This document shows, one piece after another, positions 38,244-46,793 of a stretch of 64,000 bases of DNA. Source of the DNA: Paractinoplanes aksuensis (GTDB taxonomy: Bacteria; Actinomycetota; Actinomycetes; Mycobacteriales; Micromonosporaceae). Made by a program: the position numbers and the translations under genes. Numbering within the stretch: the first letter of the stretch is position 1; every line of letters begins with the position of its first letter. The stretch spans positions 124,001 through 188,000 of the forward strand of contig NZ_JAMYJR010000021.1 of the NCBI RefSeq assembly GCF_024137025.1, written 5' to 3'. The notes beneath the pieces were generated by a model that was not told where the DNA came from, did not search any database, and saw only the letters and a list, made by a program, of their open reading frames with translations.

Positions 38244-39130
38244 ATGCCCTCACCACCGTCGAACGCCGTGGCATGTCCGCGATCTCGACCCCCGGCGGCC
38301 GGATGCTGATCGTCGCCGCCGACCAGCGCAACGGCATGAAGGCCGCGATGAAGGACGCCCCGGGCGGCCCCGGCTCGATCAGCGCCGACGAGCTGGCCGC
38401 GGCCAAGGCCGACCTGGTCCGCTATCTGGCCGTCGAGGCCCCGGCCATCCTGCTCGACCCCGAGGTCGCGCTGCCGGCCGTGGTCGACGACGGCGTCCTG
38501 GAGCGGGGCACCTCGCTGGTCGTCGGCATGGACGCGTCCGGCTACGAGACCGCCGACGGCCTGCGCTACACCCGGTTCGTGCCCGGCGTGACCGCCCGTC
38601 GCGTCCGCGAGCTGGGCGGCGACGCGGCCAAGATGCTCTGGTACACCCGCCCCGACCGGCAGGACGCGGACTCGCGGGTCGCGACCGAGATGCGCGAGCT
38701 GATCCAGGCCTGCACCGACGAGGGTGTGCTGCTCATCGTCGAGCTGCTCACCTACCAGCTCGAGGACGAGACCGACGAGCAGTACGCGGCCGCCTTCCCG
38801 GGCCTGGTCGCCGAGGGCGCGCGGCTGGCCGTCGCATGCGGGGCCAAGGTGCTGAAGCTGCAGTACCCGGGCTCGGCCGAGGGCTGCGCCGCGGTCACCG
38901 CGGCCGCGGACGGCGTGCCGTGGGCCGTGCTGTCGGCCGGGGTCGACCACGAGACGTTCCTGGGCCAGGTCGGCACCGCGATGGCCCACGGCGCGGCCGG
39001 GGCCATGGCCGGCCGGTCGCTGTGGAAGGACAGCCTCTCGGTCTCGGCCGATCTGCGGAAGGATTACCTGACCAAGCGGGCCCTGCCGCGCCTGCACGAA
39101 CTCGCGGCGGTGGTCGACGGCCGTCGCTGA
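38240..39130 (+). CDS. class I aldolase (LacD / tagatose-bisphosphate or related)
   Basis: A 296-residue (beta/alpha)8 aldolase of the LacD/YihT family. The Schiff-base Lys is probably in Val-Leu-Lys-Leu-Gln-Tyr-Pro-Gly near residue 210, and Ala-Ala-Asp-Gln-Arg-Asn-Gly-Met near 25 is the family's N-terminal signature. It would cleave a ketose (bis)phosphate to dihydroxyacetone phosphate plus an aldehyde phosphate. Coupling to the FGGY kinase (GTGA) and the presence of a second kinase nearby fit ketose, ketose-phosphate, ketose-bisphosphate, aldolase. The sugar itself cannot be read from the sequence. Confidence 0.85.
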   Translation: MNALTTVERRGMSAISTPGGRMLIVAADQRNGMKAAMKDAPGGPGSISADELAAAKADLVRYLAVEAPAILLDPEVALPAVVDDGVLERGTSLVVGMDASGYETADGLRYTRFVPGVTARRVRELGGDAAKMLWYTRPDRQDADSRVATEMRELIQACTDEGVLLIVELLTYQLEDETDEQYAAAFPGLVAEGARLAVACGAKVLKLQYPGSAEGCAAVTAAADGVPWAVLSAGVDHETFLGQVGTAMAHGAAGAMAGRSLWKDSLSVSADLRKDYLTKRALPRLHELAAVVDGRR

Positions 39131-39192
39131 TCCGCCGGCGCGGGTCCGATATATGCTGCGGCGGCGCTCACAGGAACTACGCGGAGGTGGTC

Positions 39193-40179
39193 ATGGCGAC
39201 GATGCGGGACGTGGCCGCACGCGCCGGGGTGAGCGCGAAGACGGTCTCCCGGGTCTTCAACGACGACCCGCACGTGCTGCCCGAGACCCGTTCCCACGTG
39301 GAACGGATCATGCAGGAACTGAACTACGTGCCCAACGTGCTGGCCACGACGTTCCGCTCCGGCAAGACCTCGGCCATCGGCGTCGCCGTGCCCGACATCG
39401 TCGACCCGTTCTTCGCCGCCATCGCCCGGGCCGTCGACGGTGTGGCCCGCGATCGCGGGGTGGCCACGCTGCTGACCAACCTCGGCGACGACCCGGTGCG
39501 CGAACGCGACATCCTCGAGTCGCTGCTGAGCCGGCGGCTGGCCGGCCTGATCGTGGCCCCCGTGGGCACCGACCACTCGTGGCTGAAGCGGTGGAAGGAC
39601 AGCACGCCGCTGGTGTTCGTCGACCGGGCGCCGATCAACCTGTCGGCCGACACCTTCACCGACAACGACGAGGCCGGTGGCCATCTGGGCACCAGCCACC
39701 TGATCGGGCACGGGCACCGGCGGATCGCCTACGTCGGCGACACCATGCACCTGTCGACCGAGGTCAACCGTCTGGCCGGCTACCGCCGCGCGCTCGGCGA
39801 GGCCGGGCTCGAGCCCGATGACACCCTTGTTTCCGCGTACGTCCATGACCGGGCCACGATCGAGGCCGAGGTGGCCCGGTTGCGGGCTCTGCCCGAGCCG
39901 CCGACCGCCATCTTCTCGTCCAACGCCCGCACGTCGATGCTGCTCGTCCACGCCATCCCGAGGGACGAGCTCGCCGTGGTCGGGTTCGGCGACTTCCCGA
40001 TGGCCGACGCGCTGAATCCCGCCCTGACCGTGATCGACCAGGATCCCGACCACATCGGGCGCTCGGCCGCCCACCGCGTGTTCGAACGGGTCGACCACCC
40101 GAAGCGCCGGCTGCGGCGCACCACCATCCTCGACGTGACGCTGGTCGAGCGCGAGTCCTGCCGGACCGCGCAGCCCTGA
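39193..40179 (+). CDS. LacI-family transcriptional repressor of the polyol locus
   Basis: A 328-residue protein. The HTH is Met-Arg-Asp-Val-Ala-Ala-Arg-Ala-Gly-Val-Ser-Ala-Lys-Thr-Val-Ser-Arg-Val-Phe-Asn (residues 4-23), followed by a hinge helix (Pro-Asn-Val-Leu-Ala-Thr-Thr-Phe) and a periplasmic-binding-protein-like effector domain. ATG 39193 has GGAGG 8 bases upstream. AT-rich TATATG (39150-39155) could be its own -10. The five ACCGGT-centred palindromes flanking the kinase and dehydrogenase operons are its probable operators; none lies before lacI itself. Confidence 0.92.
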   Translation: MATMRDVAARAGVSAKTVSRVFNDDPHVLPETRSHVERIMQELNYVPNVLATTFRSGKTSAIGVAVPDIVDPFFAAIARAVDGVARDRGVATLLTNLGDDPVRERDILESLLSRRLAGLIVAPVGTDHSWLKRWKDSTPLVFVDRAPINLSADTFTDNDEAGGHLGTSHLIGHGHRRIAYVGDTMHLSTEVNRLAGYRRALGEAGLEPDDTLVSAYVHDRATIEAEVARLRALPEPPTAIFSSNARTSMLLVHAIPRDELAVVGFGDFPMADALNPALTVIDQDPDHIGRSAAHRVFERVDHPKRRLRRTTILDVTLVERESCRTAQP

Positions 40180-40212
40180 CCCACCCTCGTTCGCGAGCGT
40201 CCCTCAACAGGC

Positions 40213-40276
40213 ATGACACCGATGACATACTGACGAACTTTTCGTCCATGACACCGGTGACAAACACCGGTGACAT
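40213..40276 (+). promoter_or_regulatory. three LacI-type operators upstream of the dehydrogenase/ABC operon
   Basis: S3 (40213-40228), S4 (40248-40263) and S5 (40261-40276) carry ATGACACC-type half-sites around CCGG or CCGA. S3 to S4 is 35 bp centre to centre and S4 to S5 13 bp. They sit 55-118 bases before the dehydrogenase ATG, covering the expected promoter. Confidence 0.7.
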
Positions 40277-40330
40277 GACCTACTGTGCGTTTCAACCGAG
40301 TTAACAGACCGCTCAGGAAGGGGCACACCG

Positions 40331-41338
40331 ATGACCGGCACCAACCACCGTCAGACCGTCGTCGCCGCTCCCGGGATCGTCGAACTGCGACCGGCCACGG
40401 CCCTCACGCCGGCTCCCGGCGAGGTGGTCGTCCGCATGCGGATGGTCGGTATCTGCGGCTCCGACGTGCACGCCCTGCACGGGCGGCACCCGTTCGTGTC
40501 CCTGCCCTACGCCCCGGGTCACGAGATCCTCGGCGTCGTCGAGAGCGACGGCCGCCGCGTGGTGATCGAGCCCGTCCTGTCCTGCGGGCACTGCAAGTAC
40601 TGCCGCGACGGCCGGTACAACCTGTGCGCGACGATGGCCTTCTTCGGCTGCACCACGACCGGGGGCGGCCTGGCCGACCGCTTCGCCGTCCCGGCCGACC
40701 GGCTCGTGCCGGTGCCGGACGAGGTCAGCGACCTGCACGCGGTGCTCATCGAGCCGCTCTCCACGCCCGTGCACGCCGTCCGGCTGGCCGGGCCCGACCT
40801 CGCCGGCCGGACCGTGGCCGTCCTCGGCGCCGGCACCATCGGCCTGCTCACCATGGCCGCGGCCCGGCACGCCGGCGCGGCCCGCATCGCCGTCAGCGAC
40901 CTCTCGCCACACAAGCGCGAGCTCGCCCTCGACCTCGGCGCCGACTCCGTCCACGACGCCGCCTCGCCCGACCTGGTTCGCGACATCCGGGCCGACCTGG
41001 GCACCAGCGCCGACGTGGTCTTCGACTGCGTGGCCGTCCAGAGCTCGGTCGACCAGGCCATCGCCATCGCCGTCAAGGGCGGCACCGTCATGATCGTCGG
41101 CGTTCCGGCCGCGCCGGTCACCGTGCCGCTGCCTGAGATCCAGGACCTGCAGGTACGCATCCAGGGCAGCGCCACCTACACCCGCGAGGACATCGACCAG
41201 GCCATCGCCCTGCTGGCCGCCGGCGCCGTCGACCCGGCCCGGATCGTCACCGCCCGCTACCCGCTGGCCCAGGTCGACCAGGCGTTCGCCGCCGCCGGCA
41301 GCGGCCGCCACGTCAAGGTCGTCGTCACCGCCGGCTGA
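40331..41338 (+). CDS. zinc-dependent polyol dehydrogenase (MDR family)
   Basis: A 335-residue medium-chain dehydrogenase. The catalytic zinc ligands are in Gly-Ile-Cys-Gly-Ser-Asp-Val-His near residue 40 and Gly-His-Glu near 63. The structural zinc Cys cluster is Cys-Gly-His-Cys-Lys-Tyr-Cys...Cys (about 87-101), and the Rossmann motif is Leu-Gly-Ala-Gly-Thr-Ile-Gly near 163, with NAD favoured by Ser-Asp-Leu-Ser further on. It is closest in style to sorbitol/xylitol/galactitol dehydrogenases and would oxidise the imported polyol to a ketose. ATG 40331 has GGAAGGGG 6-8 bases upstream. Confidence 0.9.
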   Translation: MTGTNHRQTVVAAPGIVELRPATALTPAPGEVVVRMRMVGICGSDVHALHGRHPFVSLPYAPGHEILGVVESDGRRVVIEPVLSCGHCKYCRDGRYNLCATMAFFGCTTTGGGLADRFAVPADRLVPVPDEVSDLHAVLIEPLSTPVHAVRLAGPDLAGRTVAVLGAGTIGLLTMAAARHAGAARIAVSDLSPHKRELALDLGADSVHDAASPDLVRDIRADLGTSADVVFDCVAVQSSVDQAIAIAVKGGTVMIVGVPAAPVTVPLPEIQDLQVRIQGSATYTREDIDQAIALLAAGAVDPARIVTARYPLAQVDQAFAAAGSGRHVKVVVTAG

Positions 41339-41423
41339 GCGTCACCTTTCCAGCGACCCACGAACTTTCCACCGGAGAGAGCCCTCCCCGGCTGGTACAT
41401 GCGTCCCTAACGGAGGTCATGTC

Positions 41424-42782
41424 ATGAGGAGATCACGAATAACGCTCGCCGCCGTCGCGGCCTGCGCCCTGGCCCTGTCCGCCTGCTCCGGCGCCGGTAC
41501 CACCGGTGACTCGAGCAGCAGCGAGGGTGGCGCCAAAGAGATCACGGTGCTGATGGTCGGCAACCCGCAGATGGAGGACATCCAGAAGCTGACCGCCGAC
41601 CACTTCACCAAGTCGACCGGCATCACCGTGAAGTACACGATCCTGCCGGAGAACGAGCTGCGCGACAAAGTCACCCAGGACGTCGCCAACCAGGGCGGCC
41701 AGTACGACGTGGTGACCATCGGCGCGTACGAGGTGCCGATCTGGTCCAAGAACGGCTGGCTGCACGAGCTGTCGACCCAGATGGACGCGGACACCGCCTA
41801 CGACAAGGCCGACCTGCTCAAGCCGATGGTCACCGTGGCCAGCGGCGAGGACGGCAAGATGTACGGCGCTCCCTTCTACGGCGAGTCGTCGCTGCTCATG
41901 TACAACAAGGAGATGTTCGAGGCCAAGGGCCTCACCATGCCCGAGAAGCCGACCTGGCAGCAGGTGGCCGACCTGGCGGCCAAGGTCGACGACAAGGCCA
42001 ACGGCGTGGCCGGCATCTGCCTGCGCGGCCTGCCCGGCTGGGGTGAGGGCATCGCCTCGCTGACGACGATCGTCAACACGTACGGCGGCACCTGGTTCGA
42101 GAAGGACTGGACGCCCAAGCTGAACGCGCCCGAGTTCAAGGAGGCCACCAAGTTCTACGTCGACCTGGCCCGCGCCCACGGCGAGCCCGGCGTGGCCCAG
42201 TCCGGCTTCACCGAGTGCCTGAACGTTTTCAGCCAGGGCAAGTCGGCCATGTGGTACGACGCCACGTCGGCCGCCGGCACCGTCGAGGACCCGAACGCGT
42301 CGAAGGTGGCGGGCAAGGTCGGTTACGCGTACGCCCCGGTCAACAAGACCGACTTCTCGGGCTGGCTCTGGTCGTGGGACTGGGCGATGCCCAAGACCAC
42401 CAAGAAGCAGGACGACGCCTGGAAGTTCATCTCGTGGGCCACCAGCAAGGAGTACGAGCAGCTGGTCGGCAAGGAGCTGGGCTGGTCGCGCCTCCCGGCC
42501 GGCAAGCGCACCTCGACGTACTCGATCCCCGAGTACAAGGAGTCGGCGGCCGCCTTCGCCGACATCACGCTCGAGTCGATCGCCAACGCCGACCCGGTGA
42601 ACCCCGGTCTGCAGGAGCGGCCGGCCACCGGCGTGCAGTTCGTGGCCATCCCCGAGTTCCAGGACCTGGGGACCAAGGTGTCGCAGGAGATCGCGGCTGC
42701 GCTCACCGGCCAGAAGACGGTCGACCAGGCGCTCGATGCCGGGCAGAAGCTCGCCGAGGACGTGGCGAAGAAGTACAAGTAG
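41424..42782 (+). CDS. ABC sugar/polyol-binding lipoprotein
   Basis: A 452-residue solute-binding protein. The lipoprotein signal has lipobox Leu-Ser-Ala-Cys with lipidation at Cys21. The mature part is a family 1 carbohydrate-binding protein most like the mannitol/sorbitol binders (Gly-Ala-Tyr-Glu-Val-Pro-Ile-Trp, Ala-Pro-Phe-Tyr-Gly-Glu-Ser-Ser, Trp-Ser-Trp-Asp-Trp-Ala). ATG 41424 is preceded by GGAGG 10 bases upstream. It heads the transporter genes. A hairpin follows its stop and probably sets its excess over the permeases. Confidence 0.9.
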   Translation: MRRSRITLAAVAACALALSACSGAGTTGDSSSSEGGAKEITVLMVGNPQMEDIQKLTADHFTKSTGITVKYTILPENELRDKVTQDVANQGGQYDVVTIGAYEVPIWSKNGWLHELSTQMDADTAYDKADLLKPMVTVASGEDGKMYGAPFYGESSLLMYNKEMFEAKGLTMPEKPTWQQVADLAAKVDDKANGVAGICLRGLPGWGEGIASLTTIVNTYGGTWFEKDWTPKLNAPEFKEATKFYVDLARAHGEPGVAQSGFTECLNVFSQGKSAMWYDATSAAGTVEDPNASKVAGKVGYAYAPVNKTDFSGWLWSWDWAMPKTTKKQDDAWKFISWATSKEYEQLVGKELGWSRLPAGKRTSTYSIPEYKESAAAFADITLESIANADPVNPGLQERPATGVQFVAIPEFQDLGTKVSQEIAAALTGQKTVDQALDAGQKLAEDVAKKYK

Positions 42783-42788
42783 CGCCGT

Positions 42789-42817
42789 GCGGGCGCGCTC
42801 CTGCCGAGCGCGCCCGC
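42789..42817 (+). terminator. 12-bp stem-loop between binding protein and permease genes
   Basis: GCGGGCGCGCTC (42789-42800) pairs perfectly with 42806-42817 around a 5-base loop, with no U-tract. In ABC operons such intergenic hairpins act as partial terminators or 3' stabilisers, giving more binding protein than permease. Confidence 0.75.
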
Positions 42818-42839
42818 CTCAGCCCGGAGGCCTCGAACC

Positions 42840-43763
42840 ATGACCGATCTTGCTACCCGGCCGGCGCCCGCGCCCGTTGCTCCGGCGCCGAAAAGGGGCG
42901 CCAAGGAACGCTGGGTCCGCCGCGCGCCCCTGCTGCCCGCCCTGATCTTCGCGATCATCGTGACCCAGGTGCCGTTCCTGGTCACGCTCTATCTGTCCAC
43001 GCAGGGCTGGAACGCGCTGCGGCCGGGCCAGCGCGAGTTCGTGGGCTTCGACAACTACCTGACCGTGCTGACCGACACCCGCCTGCGGGCCGCGCTGTTC
43101 AACACGGTGCTGCTGACGGCGGGTGCGGTGATCTTCTCGCTGATCCTCGGCCTGGCCCTGGCGATCCTGCTCGATCGCAAGTTCCTCGGCCGGTCGGTGG
43201 TGCGCACGCTGCTCATCACGCCGTTCCTGGTGATGCCGATCGCGGCCGCGCTGCTGTGGAAACACGCGATCTACAACCCCACGTACGGGCTCATCAACGG
43301 CATCTTCGGCGGCTCGACCGACTGGGTCTCGTCGTATCCGAAGGCGGCCGTGATCGCCACCCTGGTCTGGCAGTGGACGCCGTTCATGATGCTGATCCTG
43401 CTGGCCGGCCTGCAGTCGCAGTCGCACGAGGTGCTCGAGGCGGCCAAGGTCGACGGGGCCAACGCCTGGCAGATCTTCCGCCGGATGACGATCCCGCACC
43501 TGCGGCAGTATCTCGAACTGGGCGCCCTGCTGGGCTCGATCTACCTGGTCAACACGTTCGACGCGGTCTTCACCATCACGCAGGGCGGACCGGGCACGGC
43601 GACCACCAATCTGCCGTACGAAATTTATCTGACGATGTTCCGCAAGTTCGAGTACGGCGAGGCGTCGGCGGCCGGTGTGATCGTGGTGGTCCTGACGATC
43701 ATCGTGGCGACGTTCGCCCTGCGCGTCATCTCGGGCCTGTTCAAGGTGGAGGCGAACCGATGA
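42840..43763 (+). CDS. ABC sugar/polyol permease, MalF type
   Basis: A 307-residue inner-membrane permease with six predicted helices after a Pro/Ala-rich cytoplasmic N-terminus. The EAA loop reads Glu-Ala-Ala-Lys-Val-Asp-Gly-Ala-Asn-Ala-Trp-Gln near residue 200, the ATPase contact site. The stop overlaps the next ATG (ATGA). No ATP-binding subunit gene is in the locus, so a shared MsiK-type ATPase elsewhere is presumably used, as in many actinomycetes. Confidence 0.92.
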   Translation: MTDLATRPAPAPVAPAPKRGAKERWVRRAPLLPALIFAIIVTQVPFLVTLYLSTQGWNALRPGQREFVGFDNYLTVLTDTRLRAALFNTVLLTAGAVIFSLILGLALAILLDRKFLGRSVVRTLLITPFLVMPIAAALLWKHAIYNPTYGLINGIFGGSTDWVSSYPKAAVIATLVWQWTPFMMLILLAGLQSQSHEVLEAAKVDGANAWQIFRRMTIPHLRQYLELGALLGSIYLVNTFDAVFTITQGGPGTATTNLPYEIYLTMFRKFEYGEASAAGVIVVVLTIIVATFALRVISGLFKVEANR

Positions 43764-44575
43764 ACCGCCGTCTGATCGACTCCGCCTGGGGCGTCGTGGC
43801 CTGGGTCGCGGGCATCGTGTTCGTCTTCCCCGTGATCTGGATGGTGCTGACCAGTTTCAAGCAGGAGAACGCGGCCGCCTCGAACCCGCCCAGCTGGATC
43901 TTCGAGCCCACGTTCGACCAGTACGCGCTGGTGTTCGAGCGCAACATGACGCCGTTCCTGCTCAACAGCCTGATGGCCTCGATCTTCTCGACCCTGCTGG
44001 TGATCCTGCTGGCCACCCCGGCCGCGTACGCCCTGTCGCTGCGCCCGGTCGAGAAGTGGTCGGACTCGCTGTTCTTCTTCATCAGCACCAAGATGATGCC
44101 GGTCGTGGCCGCCTTCCTGCCGGTCTACCTGCTGGTCAAGCACGCCGGCATGCTCGACAACGTGTGGACCATGGTCATCCTCTACACCTCGATGAACCTG
44201 CCGCTGGCGGTGTGGATGATGCGCTCGTTCCTGCTCGAGGTGCCGCGCGAGGTGCTCGAGGCGGGCGAGGTCGACGGGGCCGGGCTGCTGACGTCGATCC
44301 GCAAGATCATCCTGCCCATCGTCAGCCCCGGTCTGGCCGCCACGGCGCTGATCTGCTTCATCTTCGCCTGGAACGAGTTCTTCCTGGCCCTCAACCTGAC
44401 CGCCACGAACTCCAGCACCGCCCCCATCTTCCTGGTCGGCTTCATCTCGTCCGAGGGCGCCTTCCTGGCCCGGCTGTGCGCCGCCGCGACCATCGTGTCG
44501 CTTCCGGTGCTGATCGCCGGCTGGCTGGCCCAGAATAAGCTCGTGCGCGGCCTCTCCATGGGCGCAGTCAAGTGA
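43760..44575 (+). CDS. ABC sugar/polyol permease, MalG type
   Basis: A 271-residue second permease, six helices, with the EAA loop Glu-Ala-Gly-Glu-Val-Asp-Gly-Ala-Gly-Leu-Leu near residue 170. It pairs with the MalF-type subunit and the binding lipoprotein. Translation is coupled to the upstream gene. The downstream SDR gene starts 8 bases after its stop. Confidence 0.92.
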   Translation: MNRRLIDSAWGVVAWVAGIVFVFPVIWMVLTSFKQENAAASNPPSWIFEPTFDQYALVFERNMTPFLLNSLMASIFSTLLVILLATPAAYALSLRPVEKWSDSLFFFISTKMMPVVAAFLPVYLLVKHAGMLDNVWTMVILYTSMNLPLAVWMMRSFLLEVPREVLEAGEVDGAGLLTSIRKIILPIVSPGLAATALICFIFAWNEFFLALNLTATNSSTAPIFLVGFISSEGAFLARLCAAATIVSLPVLIAGWLAQNKLVRGLSMGAVK

Positions 44576-44583
44576 GGAACCCC

Positions 44584-45312
44584 ATGTTCGACTTCACCAA
44601 CCGCACCATCCTCGTCACCGGCGCCTCCGGCAACATCGGCGCGGCCACGGTGCGGCTGCTGACCGAATACGGGGCCGACGTCATCGCGGCCGGCCCCACG
44701 CCCGAGAGCCTCGCCGCGATCACCGCCGAGACCGGCGCCCGCCCGCTGGCCTTCGACCTGGCCGCCGAGAACAGCGTCCGCGAGGCCCTGGACGGGGTCG
44801 CGCTGCAGGGCGCGGTCAACTGCGCGGGCTACGGCGGGGTGGTCGGCCCGCTGACCGAGGTCGACTTCGGCGTCTTCGACGAGGTGCTGGCGGTCAACAC
44901 CCGCGGCGCCCTGCTGGTCACCAAGTACGCCGCCCGCAGCATGATCGCGGGCGGCCGGGGCGGCGCGATCGTCAACGTCTCGAGCCAGGCGGCGCTGGTC
45001 GCCCTGGACGGGCACGCCTCGTACGCCGCTTCGAAGGCCGGCCTGGACGGCATCACCCGGGTCGCCGCGTACGAGCTGGGCCGGCACGGGATCCGGGTCA
45101 ACAGCGTCAACCCGACGGTCGTGATGACCCCGATGTCGGCGTCCTACTGGGGTCGCGAAGAGATCCAGAAGCCGTTCCTGGACCAGATGCCGCTGGGCCG
45201 CTACGCCACCGAGGACGAGATCGCCGCCCCCATCGCCTTCCTGCTGAGCGACGCCGCCGCCATGATCAGCGGAGTCACCCTCCCCATCGACGGCGGCTAC
45301 ACCAGCCGCTGA
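44584..45312 (+). CDS. short-chain dehydrogenase, L-xylulose-reductase-like
   Basis: A 242-residue SDR. The cofactor motif is Thr-Gly-Ala-Ser-Gly-Asn-Ile-Gly near residue 11. The catalytic Ser lies in Val-Ser-Ser-Gln and the Tyr-x3-Lys in Ser-Tyr-Ala-Ala-Ser-Lys near 148. Val-Asn-Pro-Thr-Val-Val-Met-Thr-Pro-Met and the following Trp-Gly-Arg-Glu-Glu region closely recall L-xylulose (dicarbonyl) reductases. It would interconvert a polyol and ketose, giving the locus two oxidoreductases. ATG 44584 with AGGA is preferred over GTG 44572 that overlaps the permease stop. Confidence 0.88.
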   Translation: MFDFTNRTILVTGASGNIGAATVRLLTEYGADVIAAGPTPESLAAITAETGARPLAFDLAAENSVREALDGVALQGAVNCAGYGGVVGPLTEVDFGVFDEVLAVNTRGALLVTKYAARSMIAGGRGGAIVNVSSQAALVALDGHASYAASKAGLDGITRVAAYELGRHGIRVNSVNPTVVMTPMSASYWGREEIQKPFLDQMPLGRYATEDEIAAPIAFLLSDAAAMISGVTLPIDGGYTSR

Positions 45313-45346
45313 CCGCGGAACCCCCGGGTTGACAGGGCTGGGGACG

Positions 45347-46224
45347 ATGGTCGTCATGTCCGAGTCGACACGAGACCGCCTGATCACGGTCCGCGCGGCC
45401 TGGGGTGGGCCGGCGGTCGAGGTCTGGCTGCGCAGCCTCACGCCGGTGTGCGACCGCCCGGCGGCCCTGCAACGTCTGGCCGGCGCCGGCGAGATCCACG
45501 AGGCGTACCGGGATCGGGACGGCCGCCACGTGGTGGTGCTGCCCGGACCGGAGATGCGCGCCGAGTGGCCGCGCGATCCCGCGGTCGCGGCGACCTGGAC
45601 CGATCAGACGGTGCTGGCGTCCGCCGCCCGGCCGCGGGTGCCGGTCCCCTGCTCGCGCTCACCCCGGAGCCGGACGGCACCGTGCGGGCCGACCCGTTCC
45701 CGGCCGCCCGGTACGACGGCGGGCCGCGGACGTTCGAGTTCGGCGACCACCCCGGCGCTGTCGTCTACCTGATGCGGCAGCTGCTCGCCCTGGCCCTCGA
45801 CCCGGAACCGGCCGACTTCGCGACGCGGTGGTTCGTGTTCGACACCCTGATCGACCATCCCGGCATGGCGTTGCACCCGGCCCTGACCGCACCCCGCAAC
45901 GAACTACGGCTGCCGTGGCCCACGATCCGGGCGCTCGCGGCGGCCGACATTGCTCTGGTCCGCCGCCTTCTGGCCGTCGGCGAGCCCCCGCTCCACCACT
46001 ACTTCGCCATCCTCGCCGACGACAAGCTCCACCAGGTGGTCCGCCTGACCGGCACGCCGGAGGGCCAAGCCACCGAGGAACACGTCGCCCCCGACGGCGG
46101 CTGGACCCAGTCGTTCCTTCTCACCGAGATCCGCATCGGCAAGAGCGACAAGGACTACCGCCGCCTGAGCCCGGACGAGATCGACACCCACCTCCGGGTG
46201 ATCCGTGCCCGGCGCCCCCGCTGA
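45347..46224 (+). pseudogene. frameshifted hypothetical gene
   Basis: Two overlapping frames make one apparent protein. From ATG 45347 or 45356 the product is coherent (hydrophilic, Val-Trp-Leu-Arg-Ser-Leu) up to about 45640. The continuation (Leu-Leu-Ala-Leu-Thr-Pro-Glu-Pro-Asp-Gly onward) lies in the -1 frame to 46224. A single-base deletion (or 2-base insertion) in the GC-rich stretch 45600-45660 would explain it. The repaired product of about 290 residues is soluble, and I do not recognise a family. It may be a true lesion or a sequencing error. Confidence 0.65.
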
Positions 46225-46245
46225 TCCGCGGAGGCCGCTCACCAC

Positions 46246-46281
46246 CGGCTTCGGCTTCGGCTTCGGCTTCGGCTTCGGCTT
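46246..46281 (+). repeat. (CGGCTT)6 hexanucleotide microsatellite
   Basis: Six perfect CGGCTT units directly follow the frameshifted gene. The surrounding 236-base gap (46225-46460) has no gene. On the minus strand the repeat would read Lys-Pro, but that frame has no supporting features. Confidence 0.8.
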
Positions 46282-46460
46282 ATGCTCGACAAACATATGG
46301 GGGAACGGCCGGATACCGCCCCGGCTGCCTCGCATGAAACCGACCGCGCGACCATTCGTTCGATGAGTTCGCGCGCTTGACTCGCCGCGCTGAAAGAATC
46401 TCGCGCAACCGAGGAGTCTGGCGGCTTCGCTGGTGTCGGCCCTGAGCCTGAGCTGTTCCG

Positions 46461-46793
46461 CTAGTGCGTTTCCCCATCGTCGTTCGGACGGTCGCTTTCG
46501 GTTCCGAGAGCTGCGAGCGTTTCACCGGCGACGTGCTCGCGCTCCTGTAGGGGTGTTTCGGCTTCCCAGTCTCGGAACCGCTCGACGGCACCCGTCAGTT
46601 CGGTGGCGTACACCGAGGTCTGGGCCAGACCACGAAGGTTGCTGCGCCCGCTGAGGATCTCGTCGGCCATCTCGGCCAAGGCAGGCCCGCCGGCACCGTC
46701 TTTCAGCTTCCGAAGGCTGTCCTCGATGGCCTTTGCCAGCCGCGGGTCGTCCGTCATCTCCGCAAGTTGACGGTCGAGATGCTCGTCGCTCAC
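46461..46793 (-). CDS. small acidic protein, last gene of T7SS-like cluster
   Basis: A 110-residue acidic, helical soluble protein from GTG 46793 immediately adjacent to the stop of the gene before it, with GGGAG upstream inside that gene. No signal peptide, membrane segment or known motif is visible. Its position after a WXG-like large protein would suit a chaperone or immunity-type partner, which is inference. Confidence 0.6.
   Translation of the reverse strand: MSDEHLDRQLAEMTDDPRLAKAIEDSLRKLKDGAGGPALAEMADEILSGRSNLRGLAQTSVYATELTGAVERFRDWEAETPLQEREHVAGETLAALGTESDRPNDDGETH

Noticed and set aside
46246..46281. Hexanucleotide tract as a phase-variable coding element
   Set aside because: It lies after the stop of the broken gene, and a 6-bp unit would not change frame.
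45904..46335. Minus-strand frame with Lys-Pro repeats
   Set aside because: The Lys-Pro run is just the (CGGCTT)6 tract read backwards and the frame overlaps the frameshifted plus-strand gene.
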